From: Candidatus Cloacimonadota bacterium | Lineage (GTDB): Bacteria; Cloacimonadota; Cloacimonadia; Cloacimonadales; Cloacimonadaceae | DNA length: 43,071 bases | Reading direction: 5' to 3' | Assembly (NCBI GenBank): GCA_020532215.1 | Contig: JAJBBF010000103.1 | Coordinates: 1-43,071, forward strand | In this document: positions 8,131 through 15,576 of the stretch, piece after piece | Layout: the number at the start of each line of letters is the position of its first letter | Position numbering within the stretch: position 1 is the stretch's first letter | Position numbers and translations under genes: made by a program | The notes under the pieces: model-generated | Database searches by the model: none | What the model saw: only the letters and a program-made list of their open reading frames with translations | Told to the model about the DNA's origin: nothing

Positions 8131-8778
8131 ATGCCTGAAGTTCAGATCGCGGCCTCGGTGCTTTCCTGTGATTTTGGCAATCTGGAGCGAGAACTGGCCG
8201 CTGTGAGCACTGCCGATCTGCTGCACCTGGATATCATGGACGGGCATTATGTGCCAAATCTCAGCTTTGGCCAGCCTTTGATCGCCAGGATCAGCGAGCT
8301 TTCCGATCTGCCTCTGGACGCTCATCTGATGGTCACCAATCCCGCAGATCACATCGATATCCTGGCCGATCTCGGAGTTAAGATGTTCAGTTTCCATCAG
8401 GAGTGTGAACACCATGTCCACCGGCTCGTGCAGCGGATCAAGGATCGCGGCATGCAGGCCGGGATCGCTCTCAATCCCGCCGTGCCTGTCTCCACCCTGG
8501 ATTGCATCTTGCCGGATCTTGACTACGTGCTGCTGATGAGCGTCAATCCGGGCTTTTCCGGCCAGAAATTCATCCCCTCCGTGTTCGCAAAGATAAAGAC
8601 ACTCAAAGAAATGATTAAGCGTCAGGATCTTCCCGTTCGCATCGAAGTGGATGGCGGAGTAACTGCTGAGAACGCCGCGGCTTTGATCTCCGCCGGAGTG
8701 AACATCCTTGTTTCCGCTTCATACATTTTTGGCAGCAAGAACTATGCCGCGGCGATCAGCGGTCTGCGCGGGTTGTGA
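8131..8778 (+). CDS. rpe: Ribulose-phosphate 3-epimerase
   Basis: Interconverts ribulose 5-phosphate and xylulose 5-phosphate in the pentose phosphate pathway. The 215-aa TIM barrel shows ASVLSCDFGNLERE, the metal-site motif HLDIMDGHYVPNLSFG, DAHLMVTNP, MSVNPGFSGQKFIP and EVDGGVTAENA. The ORF track extends to 8071, but ATG 8131 with TCAGGAG upstream gives the correct N-terminus. Probably co-transcribed with the DUF721 gene. Confidence 0.95.
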   Translation: MPEVQIAASVLSCDFGNLERELAAVSTADLLHLDIMDGHYVPNLSFGQPLIARISELSDLPLDAHLMVTNPADHIDILADLGVKMFSFHQECEHHVHRLVQRIKDRGMQAGIALNPAVPVSTLDCILPDLDYVLLMSVNPGFSGQKFIPSVFAKIKTLKEMIKRQDLPVRIEVDGGVTAENAAALISAGVNILVSASYIFGSKNYAAAISGLRGL

Positions 8779-8910
8779 TCTTTTCCCCTCCCTGCTTATG
8801 CCTCACAGACTTTTACCGGCCGGATGAAAACCCTGTGTTAAATCCCGTAGCAACTCAAATCCTGCAATTGCGGCCATCCAAGCCCCTGCCGGCTCTTATC
8901 TTTTGCGCCC

Positions 8911-8994
8911 CCCGCCTGATCCCCGCATCTGGTGCGGGCATTTGGCGGGAGGCAAACGAGCGGCCGTACTCCTGGGGATAAGGGCCGGATCGCT
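8911..8994 (+). other. Structured intergenic segment upstream of ffh
   Basis: The 271-bp gap between rpe and ffh contains a composite hairpin: an outer CCCGCC/GGCGGG pair around an inner CCCGCA/TGCGGG stem (8911-8949), then a second possible stem (AGCGGCC with GGCC...CGCT, about 8958-8994). No T-run follows, so it is not a standard intrinsic terminator. I looked for a bacterial SRP RNA because ffh is adjacent, but the conserved apical sequence is absent. It may be a leader structure or a rho-independent terminator remnant. Confidence 0.35.
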
Positions 8995-9049
8995 GTCATG
9001 AAACATATTCGCCACCATATCACCTTCAGACCACCCGGAGGAACTGCCA

Positions 9050-10381
9050 ATGTTTAACAGCCTTTCCGAAAAACTGGACAAAGTTTTCCGCAATATCCGC
9101 GGCAAAGGCTATCTCACCGAACAGAACATCAAAGACGCCCTGCGCGAGATCCGCATGGCCCTGCTCGAGGCGGATGTAAACTTCCGCATCGTCAAGAATT
9201 TTGTTGCTGAAGTGGAAAAACGTGCCCTGGGCGCCGAGGTGATGAAATCCCTCACGCCCGGACAGCAGGTCATCAAGATAGTGCACGAACAGCTCGTAGC
9301 TTTGATGGATACTGAGGATTTCGAGCTTAAGGTTTACAATAACAAGCTTACCAAGGTGATGCTCGTGGGATTGCAGGGTTCGGGAAAAACCACCGCCTGC
9401 GCGAAACTGGCCCTGCATTTCCGGAAAAAGAACCTCAAGCCGATGCTGGTGGCCTGCGACGTTTACCGTCCGGCCGCCGTCGACCAGCTGCAGATCCTGG
9501 GCAAGCAGATCAATATCCCTGTGATCTCGGAAGATACCAAGGACGTGCTCAGGATAGCCGATTCCTCTCTGCGCCAGGCCCAGAAGGACCTGATGAATCT
9601 GCTGGTCTTCGACACCGCGGGACGCCTGCACATCGATGAAGTCATGATGGACGAGGTGGTGCGGCTCAAGTCTTTCATCAAGCCCGACTATATCTTGTTT
9701 GTGGCCGATTCCATGACCGGCCAGGAAGCGGTGAACGTAGCCAGGGAATTCTATGAAAAACTGGCCTTTGACGCCGTGATCCTTACCAAGCTGGATGGCG
9801 ATGCCAGAGGCGGCGCGGCTCTCTCCATCAAAGCCGTCACGGACCGTCCGGTGGCCTTTGTGGGCATTGGCGAAAAACTCAGCGACCTGGAGGTTTTCTA
9901 TCCGGACCGCATGGCCTCGCGCATTCTGGGCATGGGCGATGTGCTCAGCCTCATCGAGAAAGCCGAGGAAGCCGTGGACGCCAAAGAGAGCGATAAGCTC
10001 GCCAAAAAAATGCTCAAAAACCAGTTCACCCTCAACGACTTTCTCAAACAGCTGCAGAGCATCAAAAAGATGGGCTCGCTGGAATCCATCATCCGCATGA
10101 TCCCTGGCTTAGGACACAAGCTCCCCGCCGACCTCAAGATCGACGACAACGCCCTCAAACACGTGGAGGCGATCATCCAGTCCATGACAGATAAAGAACG
10201 CGAACGCCCGGAAATCCTCAACGGCAGCCGCCGCCTGCGCATCTCCAAGGGCTGCGGACGCCCCGTGATGGAAATAAACCGCCTCCTGCGCCAGTTCGAG
10301 GACATGAAGAAAATGATGAAGAAATTTTCCACCCCCCAGGGCATGAAAGACCTGGAAAACATTATGGGCAAGTCTCAATAA
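9050..10381 (+). CDS. ffh: Signal recognition particle protein Ffh
   Basis: SRP54 GTPase that binds signal sequences co-translationally and delivers ribosomes to FtsY. The 443-aa protein has an N domain (LSEKLDKVFRNIRGKGYL, ALLEADVN), a G domain with GLQGSGKTT, the CDVYRPAAVDQL and DTAGRLHID motifs, TKLDGDARGGAAL and the FVGIGEKLSDLEVF closing motif, then a Met-rich M domain ending MKKMMKKFSTPQGM. The start is supported by GGAGGA. It stands alone here, followed by a terminator rather than by rpsP. Confidence 0.97.
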   Translation: MFNSLSEKLDKVFRNIRGKGYLTEQNIKDALREIRMALLEADVNFRIVKNFVAEVEKRALGAEVMKSLTPGQQVIKIVHEQLVALMDTEDFELKVYNNKLTKVMLVGLQGSGKTTACAKLALHFRKKNLKPMLVACDVYRPAAVDQLQILGKQINIPVISEDTKDVLRIADSSLRQAQKDLMNLLVFDTAGRLHIDEVMMDEVVRLKSFIKPDYILFVADSMTGQEAVNVAREFYEKLAFDAVILTKLDGDARGGAALSIKAVTDRPVAFVGIGEKLSDLEVFYPDRMASRILGMGDVLSLIEKAEEAVDAKESDKLAKKMLKNQFTLNDFLKQLQSIKKMGSLESIIRMIPGLGHKLPADLKIDDNALKHVEAIIQSMTDKERERPEILNGSRRLRISKGCGRPVMEINRLLRQFEDMKKMMKKFSTPQGMKDLENIMGKSQ

Positions 10382-10434
10382 ACTGGGAAGAAGGGAATCA
10401 AACCTTTATTTTTGAAATATATCTGAAAACAAAG

Positions 10435-10464
10435 GCCCGGCCAAACCAGCCGGGCTTGTTTTTT
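10435..10464. terminator. Intrinsic terminator after ffh, between convergent genes
   Basis: A 7-bp perfect stem (GCCCGGC/GCCGGGC) with a 7-nt loop is followed by TTGTTTTTT on the plus strand. On the minus strand the trailing sequence is CTTTGTTTTC, so it may also stop the convergent minus-strand gene. Confidence 0.85.
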
Positions 10465-10483
10465 CCCAAAGTGTCAGCGAGCG

Positions 10484-12274
10484 CTATTTGATGCGTGCCA
10501 CCCGTCGCGTCGCGCTTAACGAACCAGCGTCTAGCCGCAGCAGATAGAGCCCGGAGGGAACTTCCCGGCCCTGGTCATCCCTGCCGTCCCAACTGAACCG
10601 GACTTCGCCGGCGGGCAGCAAACCTTCGTGCAGATGCCGCAGCGCCTGTCCCCGCAGATTGTAAACCGTAACAGATGCGGAACTTTTGGCAGGTAGAGAA
10701 ACGTCCAAAAAACAGTCAGCGGCAAAGGGATTGGGAAAAGCTTGCAGACCGGGCGCAGCCACCGGTGGGATCTCCTCAGAAGGCGAAGAAACAGTCGGAA
10801 ACTGCAGATCCAGCGCCATGTACATCACGTTACCCCAGTCGATTTCATGTGAAGGCGGCAGCGCCGCGCCCCAGTTATGGTCGTCCAGAAACATCAGCCA
10901 GAGCCGCTTCCAGTCTCCCGTGGGGCCTGGCGTAGCCAAAGGCAGCAGTGCGTCCGAGGGATACACCCACATCGGCGTCATGCCCGCCAGTTCAGGGTTT
11001 GTTACTCCGCTCAGCACCGCCGGCTCGCTCCAGTGCGCGCCCTGGTCCGAGCTCAGCGCCAGAAAGATCTCCGGGTCGTCTTCATAAGCCGCGTACTGCA
11101 AAGAATCAGCCGGGTGAAGATTGTACATCCGGGCTTTGTAGCTGTCCTGCCAGAGGCAGGCCATACTGCCGTCCGCGCCTCCGCCGGTAAGGCGAAGATA
11201 GTTATAGGCAAACATCATCATCATGGTTCCGGCCATATGCTCCGTGTCCCAATGGCTGAAGGGAAACTGGAAGCGCATGTCCGGCTGCTCCTGGCTCAGG
11301 GGCCAGTTGTCGTAATTTAGATTGCCGTCCGTGTCCCAGGGCATCCACCAGAGGTCGTCGGAACTTGTTCCCGCCACGGGAAAAACTTCGCGGATGGCAA
11401 ATTGCTGCGTGTCCGGATCGAACACAACCTCCTTGACCGTGAACAGATCCGGGTTCAGATAGCTATCCTCGCCTATCGTCAGGAACCAGAGCCCGGGAAA
11501 ATGCAGCACTCCGTCGGCATCGATCAGCAGGTTGAAGTGCCCGGAACTGCCAATGCTGTAATAGATCTCGTCATCCGGTACAGCTGTTTGGTTGGGCGGC
11601 TCGCCCTGGTAAAAAGCGTGGCGCATCAACCAGCTGTTCCAGGGATTGTAGGAAGGGATCCTGCTGGAGTGGCTGTAATGCTGCCAGGTGCCGGCGCCGT
11701 AGTTGTCGCAGACGAAGACGTCGAGGTCCGGCTCATCGCTGGCCTCGTAAGTGTTCGGATCGTAGGCCGAATGGTAGCCGGCATAGTAGATGCGGCCGTC
11801 ATCGCCCACCGCGAAAGAGCCGCACATCCTGCGCACAAAGGTATCCGCCTCCGCGTGCCAGGCATCCAGCACAGGAATGGTGGTGTAGGACCAGTTCAAA
11901 GGCTGCAGCGCGTCCAGCAGGGCGGCATTGAAATCCGCGTAGCCGATCAGCACGTTCTCGGAAACATTTCCACCCACTCCTCCCGCGGCCAGGCGGTTCC
12001 TGCCCAGGATGTAGACCCGGCGCATGCCCGGGTTGGGTGAGGGACCGGTCTTGATGCTGGGCCAGACGAACTCGTCGTTCTCGTGTCCCGCTGGCAGGGA
12101 GGGCGGATCGAAGACCGGGATCCGGTCGCTGTAGATGCCGGGAAAACTCACCGGATCGTGTTCGTGCATGAACACCACTTCCAGCTGGTTATCCGCGTCG
12201 TGGCTCTCGTGCCAGGCATAGAGCGCTTTTCCGGTGCTTTGGTCCCAGGCCAGCGAGGCATAACCCATCTGCAC
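10484..12274 (-). CDS. Secreted T9SS-type protein, C-terminal part (frameshifted from the 12148-12576 ORF)
   Basis: 596 aa in the track. It lacks its own signal peptide and has no convincing start; the track start is GTG within a Q-G-Y-A-S stretch. The protein looks like a periplasmic or surface protein rich in Trp, Tyr, Asp and Pro, with repeated blocks such as DDEIYYSIGSSGHFNLL and IFLALSSDQGAHWSEP that recall beta-propeller or sialidase-like BNR repeats. It ends in an Ig-like sorting domain (FPNPF, VTVYNLRGQ, WDGRDDQG, PSGLYLLRL) typical of T9SS cargo. Together with the upstream ORF it would encode a normal exported protein of about 697 aa. The frame is broken near 12275-12300. Enzymatic function is not recognised. 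Confidence 0.8.
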   Translation of the reverse strand: MQMGYASLAWDQSTGKALYAWHESHDADNQLEVVFMHEHDPVSFPGIYSDRIPVFDPPSLPAGHENDEFVWPSIKTGPSPNPGMRRVYILGRNRLAAGGVGGNVSENVLIGYADFNAALLDALQPLNWSYTTIPVLDAWHAEADTFVRRMCGSFAVGDDGRIYYAGYHSAYDPNTYEASDEPDLDVFVCDNYGAGTWQHYSHSSRIPSYNPWNSWLMRHAFYQGEPPNQTAVPDDEIYYSIGSSGHFNLLIDADGVLHFPGLWFLTIGEDSYLNPDLFTVKEVVFDPDTQQFAIREVFPVAGTSSDDLWWMPWDTDGNLNYDNWPLSQEQPDMRFQFPFSHWDTEHMAGTMMMMFAYNYLRLTGGGADGSMACLWQDSYKARMYNLHPADSLQYAAYEDDPEIFLALSSDQGAHWSEPAVLSGVTNPELAGMTPMWVYPSDALLPLATPGPTGDWKRLWLMFLDDHNWGAALPPSHEIDWGNVMYMALDLQFPTVSSPSEEIPPVAAPGLQAFPNPFAADCFLDVSLPAKSSASVTVYNLRGQALRHLHEGLLPAGEVRFSWDGRDDQGREVPSGLYLLRLDAGSLSATRRVARIK

Positions 12275-12576
12275 ATCCAGTCCTGCCAGGGATCCACCAC
12301 CGTCTGCAGCTGCCCCTCCGCATCCACGTAGCTGAAATAGACCTTGCGTAAACCGCTGTAACTTCCCCGTCGCGCGTGATAGACCATCACCCGGCCGCTG
12401 TTTAAATCAGGCGAAAATTCCGCCACAGGCAGGTCGTGATAGCCGCCGATCATATAATCGTAATAGCTTTGGGTCACGAAGACCGGGGGAACGGAGATCT
12501 CGTACAAGGGCGTTTGGGCGCTCAATATCCCCAGGCAGGCGCAACCACAGACCAGAAGCAGAGATAAATGTCGCAT
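12148..12576 (-). CDS. Secreted T9SS-type protein, N-terminal part with signal peptide (frameshifted)
   Basis: The ORF starts MRHLSLLLVCGCACLGILSAQ, a good Sec signal peptide, with AGGTGG ahead of the ATG. About 90 plausible residues follow, up to VVDPWQD. After that point the frame runs into Arg/Trp/Cys/Ser-rich nonsense, while the -1 neighbour frame (10484-12274) continues as sensible protein. One base gained or lost at about 12275-12300 (minus reading ATCCCTGGCAGGACTGG) would join them. It could be a real mutation, a phase-variable site or a base-call error; the local sequence is not a long homopolymer. Confidence 0.75.
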   Translation of the reverse strand: MRHLSLLLVCGCACLGILSAQTPLYEISVPPVFVTQSYYDYMIGGYHDLPVAEFSPDLNSGRVMVYHARRGSYSGLRKVYFSYVDAEGQLQTVVDPWQDWMCRWVMPRWPGTKAPEKRSMPGTRATTRITSWKWCSCTNTIR

Positions 12577-12630
12577 CTTACCACCTCTCGCGCGGCCTGG
12601 TGTAATGTATTAATAAGACCGGCCGCTTCC

Positions 12631-12664
12631 TATTTACAATTCTCTTCACCCCCCCCATTGTCAA
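12631..12664 (-). promoter_or_regulatory. Candidate promoter containing a G8 tract
   Basis: On the minus strand a perfect TTGACA (12664-12659) is followed by AT, eight G, then TGAAGAGAATTG and TAAATA. The spacer to TAAATA is 22 bp as read, too long for a standard promoter. At 16-18 bp only GAATTG/AATTGT-like -10 boxes are available. Homopolymeric G in a -35/-10 spacer is a known arrangement for phase-variable promoters. Confidence 0.35.
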
Positions 12665-12714
12665 GTAAAATATTATCAAACCAATATTAATGCTCAGGTC
12701 CAGTCCGCTCTTGG

Positions 12715-12787
12715 TATCATTACGGGATAAATACGGGATCAATACGGATGAAATCCGTATTGATCCCGTATTTATCCCGTAATGATA
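12715..12787. repeat. 73-bp perfect palindrome, copy 1 (loop GAA)
   Basis: Two 35-bp arms pair perfectly around a 3-nt loop (GAA). Inside each arm, short units of the form TACGGGATMAA repeat in tandem. The right flank ATAATGGGGGCC is shared with the second copy at 32937-33027, whose loop reads TTC, that is, the same element in the opposite orientation. Confidence 0.95.
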
Positions 12788-12985
12788 ATGGGGGCCGGGC
12801 AGGATTTGGACTCCGGACGGTACATTTCGAGGGTTGGCTTTATCCTGGAGAAATTTGCGCGCGTTACTACAGCTCAAACCCTCTTGGCAAGGTACTTCTG
12901 GCGATTTGTTAAGAAAAACTAACATAAAAACCCTTGCCAGAATAACCGCCTTGCGCGGATGTTGCATTCATAAACAGGTAGATAA

Positions 12986-13693
12986 ATGAGCTTGATATAC
13001 ATTGTTGAAGACTCTGCGGACATGCTGTCCGTGGAGAAAACTTTGTTGGAAGGCTCCGGCTATAGGGTCCGGGGCTTCCCGGATGCCAGGTCCCTGCTGA
13101 AGGGGTTGACCGAAGAGATTCCGGACCTGCTGATGCTGGACCTGGCGCTTCCGGATCGCGACGGGCTGGACGTATGCCGTGACCTCAAATCCGATCCTGT
13201 GTTCCGCAACGTTCCCATCATCATGGTCACGGGGCGGATGGAGCACCAGGACATTGTGAAGGGCCTGGATCTCGGCGCGGACGACTATATCTGCAAACCT
13301 TTCGCCCTGGATGAACTAACGGCCAGGGTGCGCGCCATCCTGCGCCGCAGCGAACGCCCCACCCTCAGCGGCATAGTGGAAATAGCTCCCGGCCTGCGTT
13401 TGGACCTGCAACGCCAGGAACTGCTCACAGACACAGACAAGATCATCCTCCCACCCTCGGAATTCAGGATAATGCATTTGCTGATCAGCCGGCCGGACTG
13501 GGCTTTCCGGCGCAGCGAGATCCTCGACCACCTTTGGGGCGATGACAAGATTGTGGTGGAACGCACAGTGGATGTGCACGTCCGCAACCTGCGCGAAAAA
13601 CTCGGGGACCGCAGCAGCCTGATCCAAAAGGTGCACGGCGTGGGCTATTGCTTCAATCCCAAACCGGAGGACGGCGAAGAAGAGGACGATTGA
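12986..13693 (+). CDS. OmpR/PhoB-family response regulator, orphan
   Basis: 235 aa: an N-terminal receiver domain with the acidic pair E8-D9, phosphoacceptor D52 in LLMLDLALPD, the switch Thr in IIMVTGR and Lys in ICKPF. A C-terminal winged-helix DNA-binding domain follows (LPPSEFRIMHLLISRPDWAF, RTVDVHVRNLREKLGD, IQKVHGVGYCF), and a short acidic tail. No histidine kinase is next to it, so partner and regulon are unknown. It is divergent from the frameshifted secreted protein gene, which it could regulate, but nothing in the sequence proves that. Confidence 0.92.
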   Translation: MSLIYIVEDSADMLSVEKTLLEGSGYRVRGFPDARSLLKGLTEEIPDLLMLDLALPDRDGLDVCRDLKSDPVFRNVPIIMVTGRMEHQDIVKGLDLGADDYICKPFALDELTARVRAILRRSERPTLSGIVEIAPGLRLDLQRQELLTDTDKIILPPSEFRIMHLLISRPDWAFRRSEILDHLWGDDKIVVERTVDVHVRNLREKLGDRSSLIQKVHGVGYCFNPKPEDGEEEDD

Positions 13694-13741
13694 AGATCCG
13701 CTCCGATGATCTTTCCCGTCCCTGATAAGATGGATTCCCAA

Positions 13742-13770
13742 GAAAAAAAGCCCGGCAAAACCGGGCTTCT
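13742..13770. terminator. Bidirectional terminator between response regulator and pckA
   Basis: A stem GCCCGG/CCGGGC with an AAAA-type loop has seven A on the left (T-run for the minus strand, directly after pckA) and TTCTTC on the right. It is strong for the minus operon and weaker for the plus gene. Confidence 0.85.
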
Positions 13771-13791
13771 TCATTATTTGAGAGGGGTGGG

Positions 13792-15522
13792 TCAGATGTT
13801 CAGGGTCAGGGCGTCCACCACCAGTTTCTGCAGTTCGGGTTTTTCCTGAAGGTCGCTGCCCAGCAGGAAATCGCGGCGCTGCTGGAAACGGTCGTGGAGC
13901 AGTTCCCGATACTTATCCAGATTTCCGCGTTTGGCAGGGTCGTAGCGGTCGTAATAACCGGGCAGGATCTTCTCCACGCTGGCGCGGGTAGGGATCATTG
14001 CTCCGGGCAGAACGCTCCAGGGCTCCCACTCAAGCTGATCGAGCAGGATGGCAGTTTGGAGGGTGAGGGAGGTTTTGAGCGGAATTGCTTCCAGAACTTC
14101 GTCGGATTCCTTCCAGTAGCCGCGGGAGTTGAAGCAGTAGAAGTCAGCGCCGTTGTCGGCCACATGGATGAAAGCCTCGACGTCGCGGTGGAGTTCGTAA
14201 ACGCGGAAGGGATTGGCAAAGGGTTCAAAGACCAGCTTCTTGAGGTCTTCCTCAGTTACATTCTCTGCTCGGTTGCGCTGGGTCATGAGCGCGGCGCCCA
14301 TGGCGATGGCCAGATGTTTGTCCTCCAGTTTGAGGATGGGCGGCAAGACCGAGTCTTTCATCAGCCAGACCAGGGCTTTGGGGAAGGCGCAGCGGTTGAC
14401 GTAGTTGCCCAGCAGGGCGCGGTCCAGCAGGGCGCGGCCGTTTTGGTTGCGGGCGTCCTGGCCGATGGGAAGGCGCTTGCCGTCCAGTTCCACGATCGCG
14501 TGGTTCATCACGGCCAGAGTGTATTTCCAGTCGGGATGGTCCGGAGGCCGGCTGTCGGTTTTATCGAAGAGGGTGGGTTCCCAAACGCGGCAGATCTTGT
14601 TCTCGAGGTCGATCTGGAAGGCGTCGTCGTGCAGCACCACCTTGGAAACGCCTGCGGGCATGGTTCCGGCGTTGTCGTGGCTGTTCGTATGGGAGGATTT
14701 TCCCGTTCCGGAAAGGCCGTAGAAGGCGATGGAGCGCTTGCCAAGCTCGTGGAATCGGGGATCGTCGCAGGTGCCGAAATCGAGTTCCTTGATGCCGCCA
14801 TGGCAGGCTGCCATGCCGATGCGGATACCTGAGGTCCAGGCCAGGGTGAGGGTGCCTTTCTTGCGCTCACCGAAATAGCGCATGCCGAGGTTGACGATCA
14901 CGTTGTGCTTTTCGTCCACCAGGGCCAGTTGGGGGGCGCCGACGTTGTTGTAGAACGGATCGTCGCAGGTCCATTCGTTGAAAGCGACAATGATGATGTC
15001 CTGGATGGGCAGTTTGGGGCTGGCTTCATATTGCTCTCTGAGTTGCTCGTAGGGCGCGAAGTTCACCAGCCAGTTATATACGTTGGCGATGTCGCTTTCT
15101 GTGGTGATGAAGGTGGCCTTTAGCATCAGGTCCTTATCCAGCCCCAGCACAGCCTCAGCCTTTACCAGCGGATAGTGCTGCATCTGCCAGACGGCTTCGC
15201 GGAAATCTCCTTCCAGCTTGTTTTTCTTGCTGGCATCCAGCCGATGGTAGAAGCGGCGGGCTTTGGCTGTTCGGCCCAGGATGTTGCCGTGGCAATCGTC
15301 CAGAACCATGGCGTCGGTGGGCAGATTGTGCAGTTTGATGAATTCGGGATAGACAGGCAGGTCGGTGACGGTGACGCCGGGCTGGTTCTTAGCCATTTCA
15401 TAGGCTTCGCGGATATCGATCTTGCGCACTTTGTGAGAGTTCATAAGCGTCTCGGCGATGGCGCGGATCGGAGACATCTCTTTCAGGCTGCCGTAGTATT
15501 CGGCGCTGCTTTTGCTGGCCAT
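13792..15522 (-). CDS. pckA: Phosphoenolpyruvate carboxykinase (ATP-type), divergent
   Basis: Converts oxaloacetate and ATP to PEP, CO2 and ADP, or runs in reverse as an anaplerotic step in anaerobes. The 576-aa protein contains the kinase-1a P-loop GLSGTGKSS, a metal/ATP segment VVLHDDAFQIDLENK, the upstream GERKKGTLTLAWTSG block equivalent to the substrate and metal site, and a C-terminal nucleotide region (IPTRASVEKILPGYY). It is longer than the usual 530-540 aa and deviates around the P-loop (SSHTNSHDN in place of TTLSAD). ATG 15522 has CAGGAGGAAT upstream. It is the last gene of the minus operon, followed by a strong terminator. Confidence 0.82.
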   Translation of the reverse strand: MASKSSAEYYGSLKEMSPIRAIAETLMNSHKVRKIDIREAYEMAKNQPGVTVTDLPVYPEFIKLHNLPTDAMVLDDCHGNILGRTAKARRFYHRLDASKKNKLEGDFREAVWQMQHYPLVKAEAVLGLDKDLMLKATFITTESDIANVYNWLVNFAPYEQLREQYEASPKLPIQDIIIVAFNEWTCDDPFYNNVGAPQLALVDEKHNVIVNLGMRYFGERKKGTLTLAWTSGIRIGMAACHGGIKELDFGTCDDPRFHELGKRSIAFYGLSGTGKSSHTNSHDNAGTMPAGVSKVVLHDDAFQIDLENKICRVWEPTLFDKTDSRPPDHPDWKYTLAVMNHAIVELDGKRLPIGQDARNQNGRALLDRALLGNYVNRCAFPKALVWLMKDSVLPPILKLEDKHLAIAMGAALMTQRNRAENVTEEDLKKLVFEPFANPFRVYELHRDVEAFIHVADNGADFYCFNSRGYWKESDEVLEAIPLKTSLTLQTAILLDQLEWEPWSVLPGAMIPTRASVEKILPGYYDRYDPAKRGNLDKYRELLHDRFQQRRDFLLGSDLQEKPELQKLVVDALTLNI

Positions 15523-15576
15523 TATTCCTCCTGGTATGGCTTATTTTTTTAAACAATTCTCAAATTTCAGGCCCGC

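Larger units (their letters stand above)
12577..12985. other. 409-bp divergent intergenic region with palindrome and promoter candidates
   Basis: No gene is supported here. The track ORF 12578-12967 (minus) reads through the palindrome and has no family resemblance. The region holds a possible minus promoter with a G8 tract (12631-12664), the 73-bp palindrome (12715-12787), a stretch of no clear signal, and the leader of the response regulator with AGGT shortly before its ATG. Confidence 0.7.

Noticed and set aside
8775-8981. 68-aa plus ORF after rpe
   Set aside because: No ribosome-binding site, Pro/Cys-rich composition and overlap with hairpin sequences; not supported as a gene.
8881-9000. 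Possible 4.5S/SRP RNA upstream of ffh
   Set aside because: The conserved apical tetraloop region and asymmetric loop sequence were not found on either strand.
12715-12787. CRISPR-like repeat
   Set aside because: Tandem TACGGGAT units are only about 11 bp, contiguous and symmetrical; no spacers and no cas genes.
12578-12967. 129-aa minus ORF in the divergent spacer
   Set aside because: Reads through both arms of the palindrome, lacks a ribosome-binding site and resembles nothing; spacer signals explain the sequence better.
13894-14832. 312-aa plus ORF over pckA
   Set aside because: Antisense shadow of pckA; Gly/Val/Asp-rich with no motifs.
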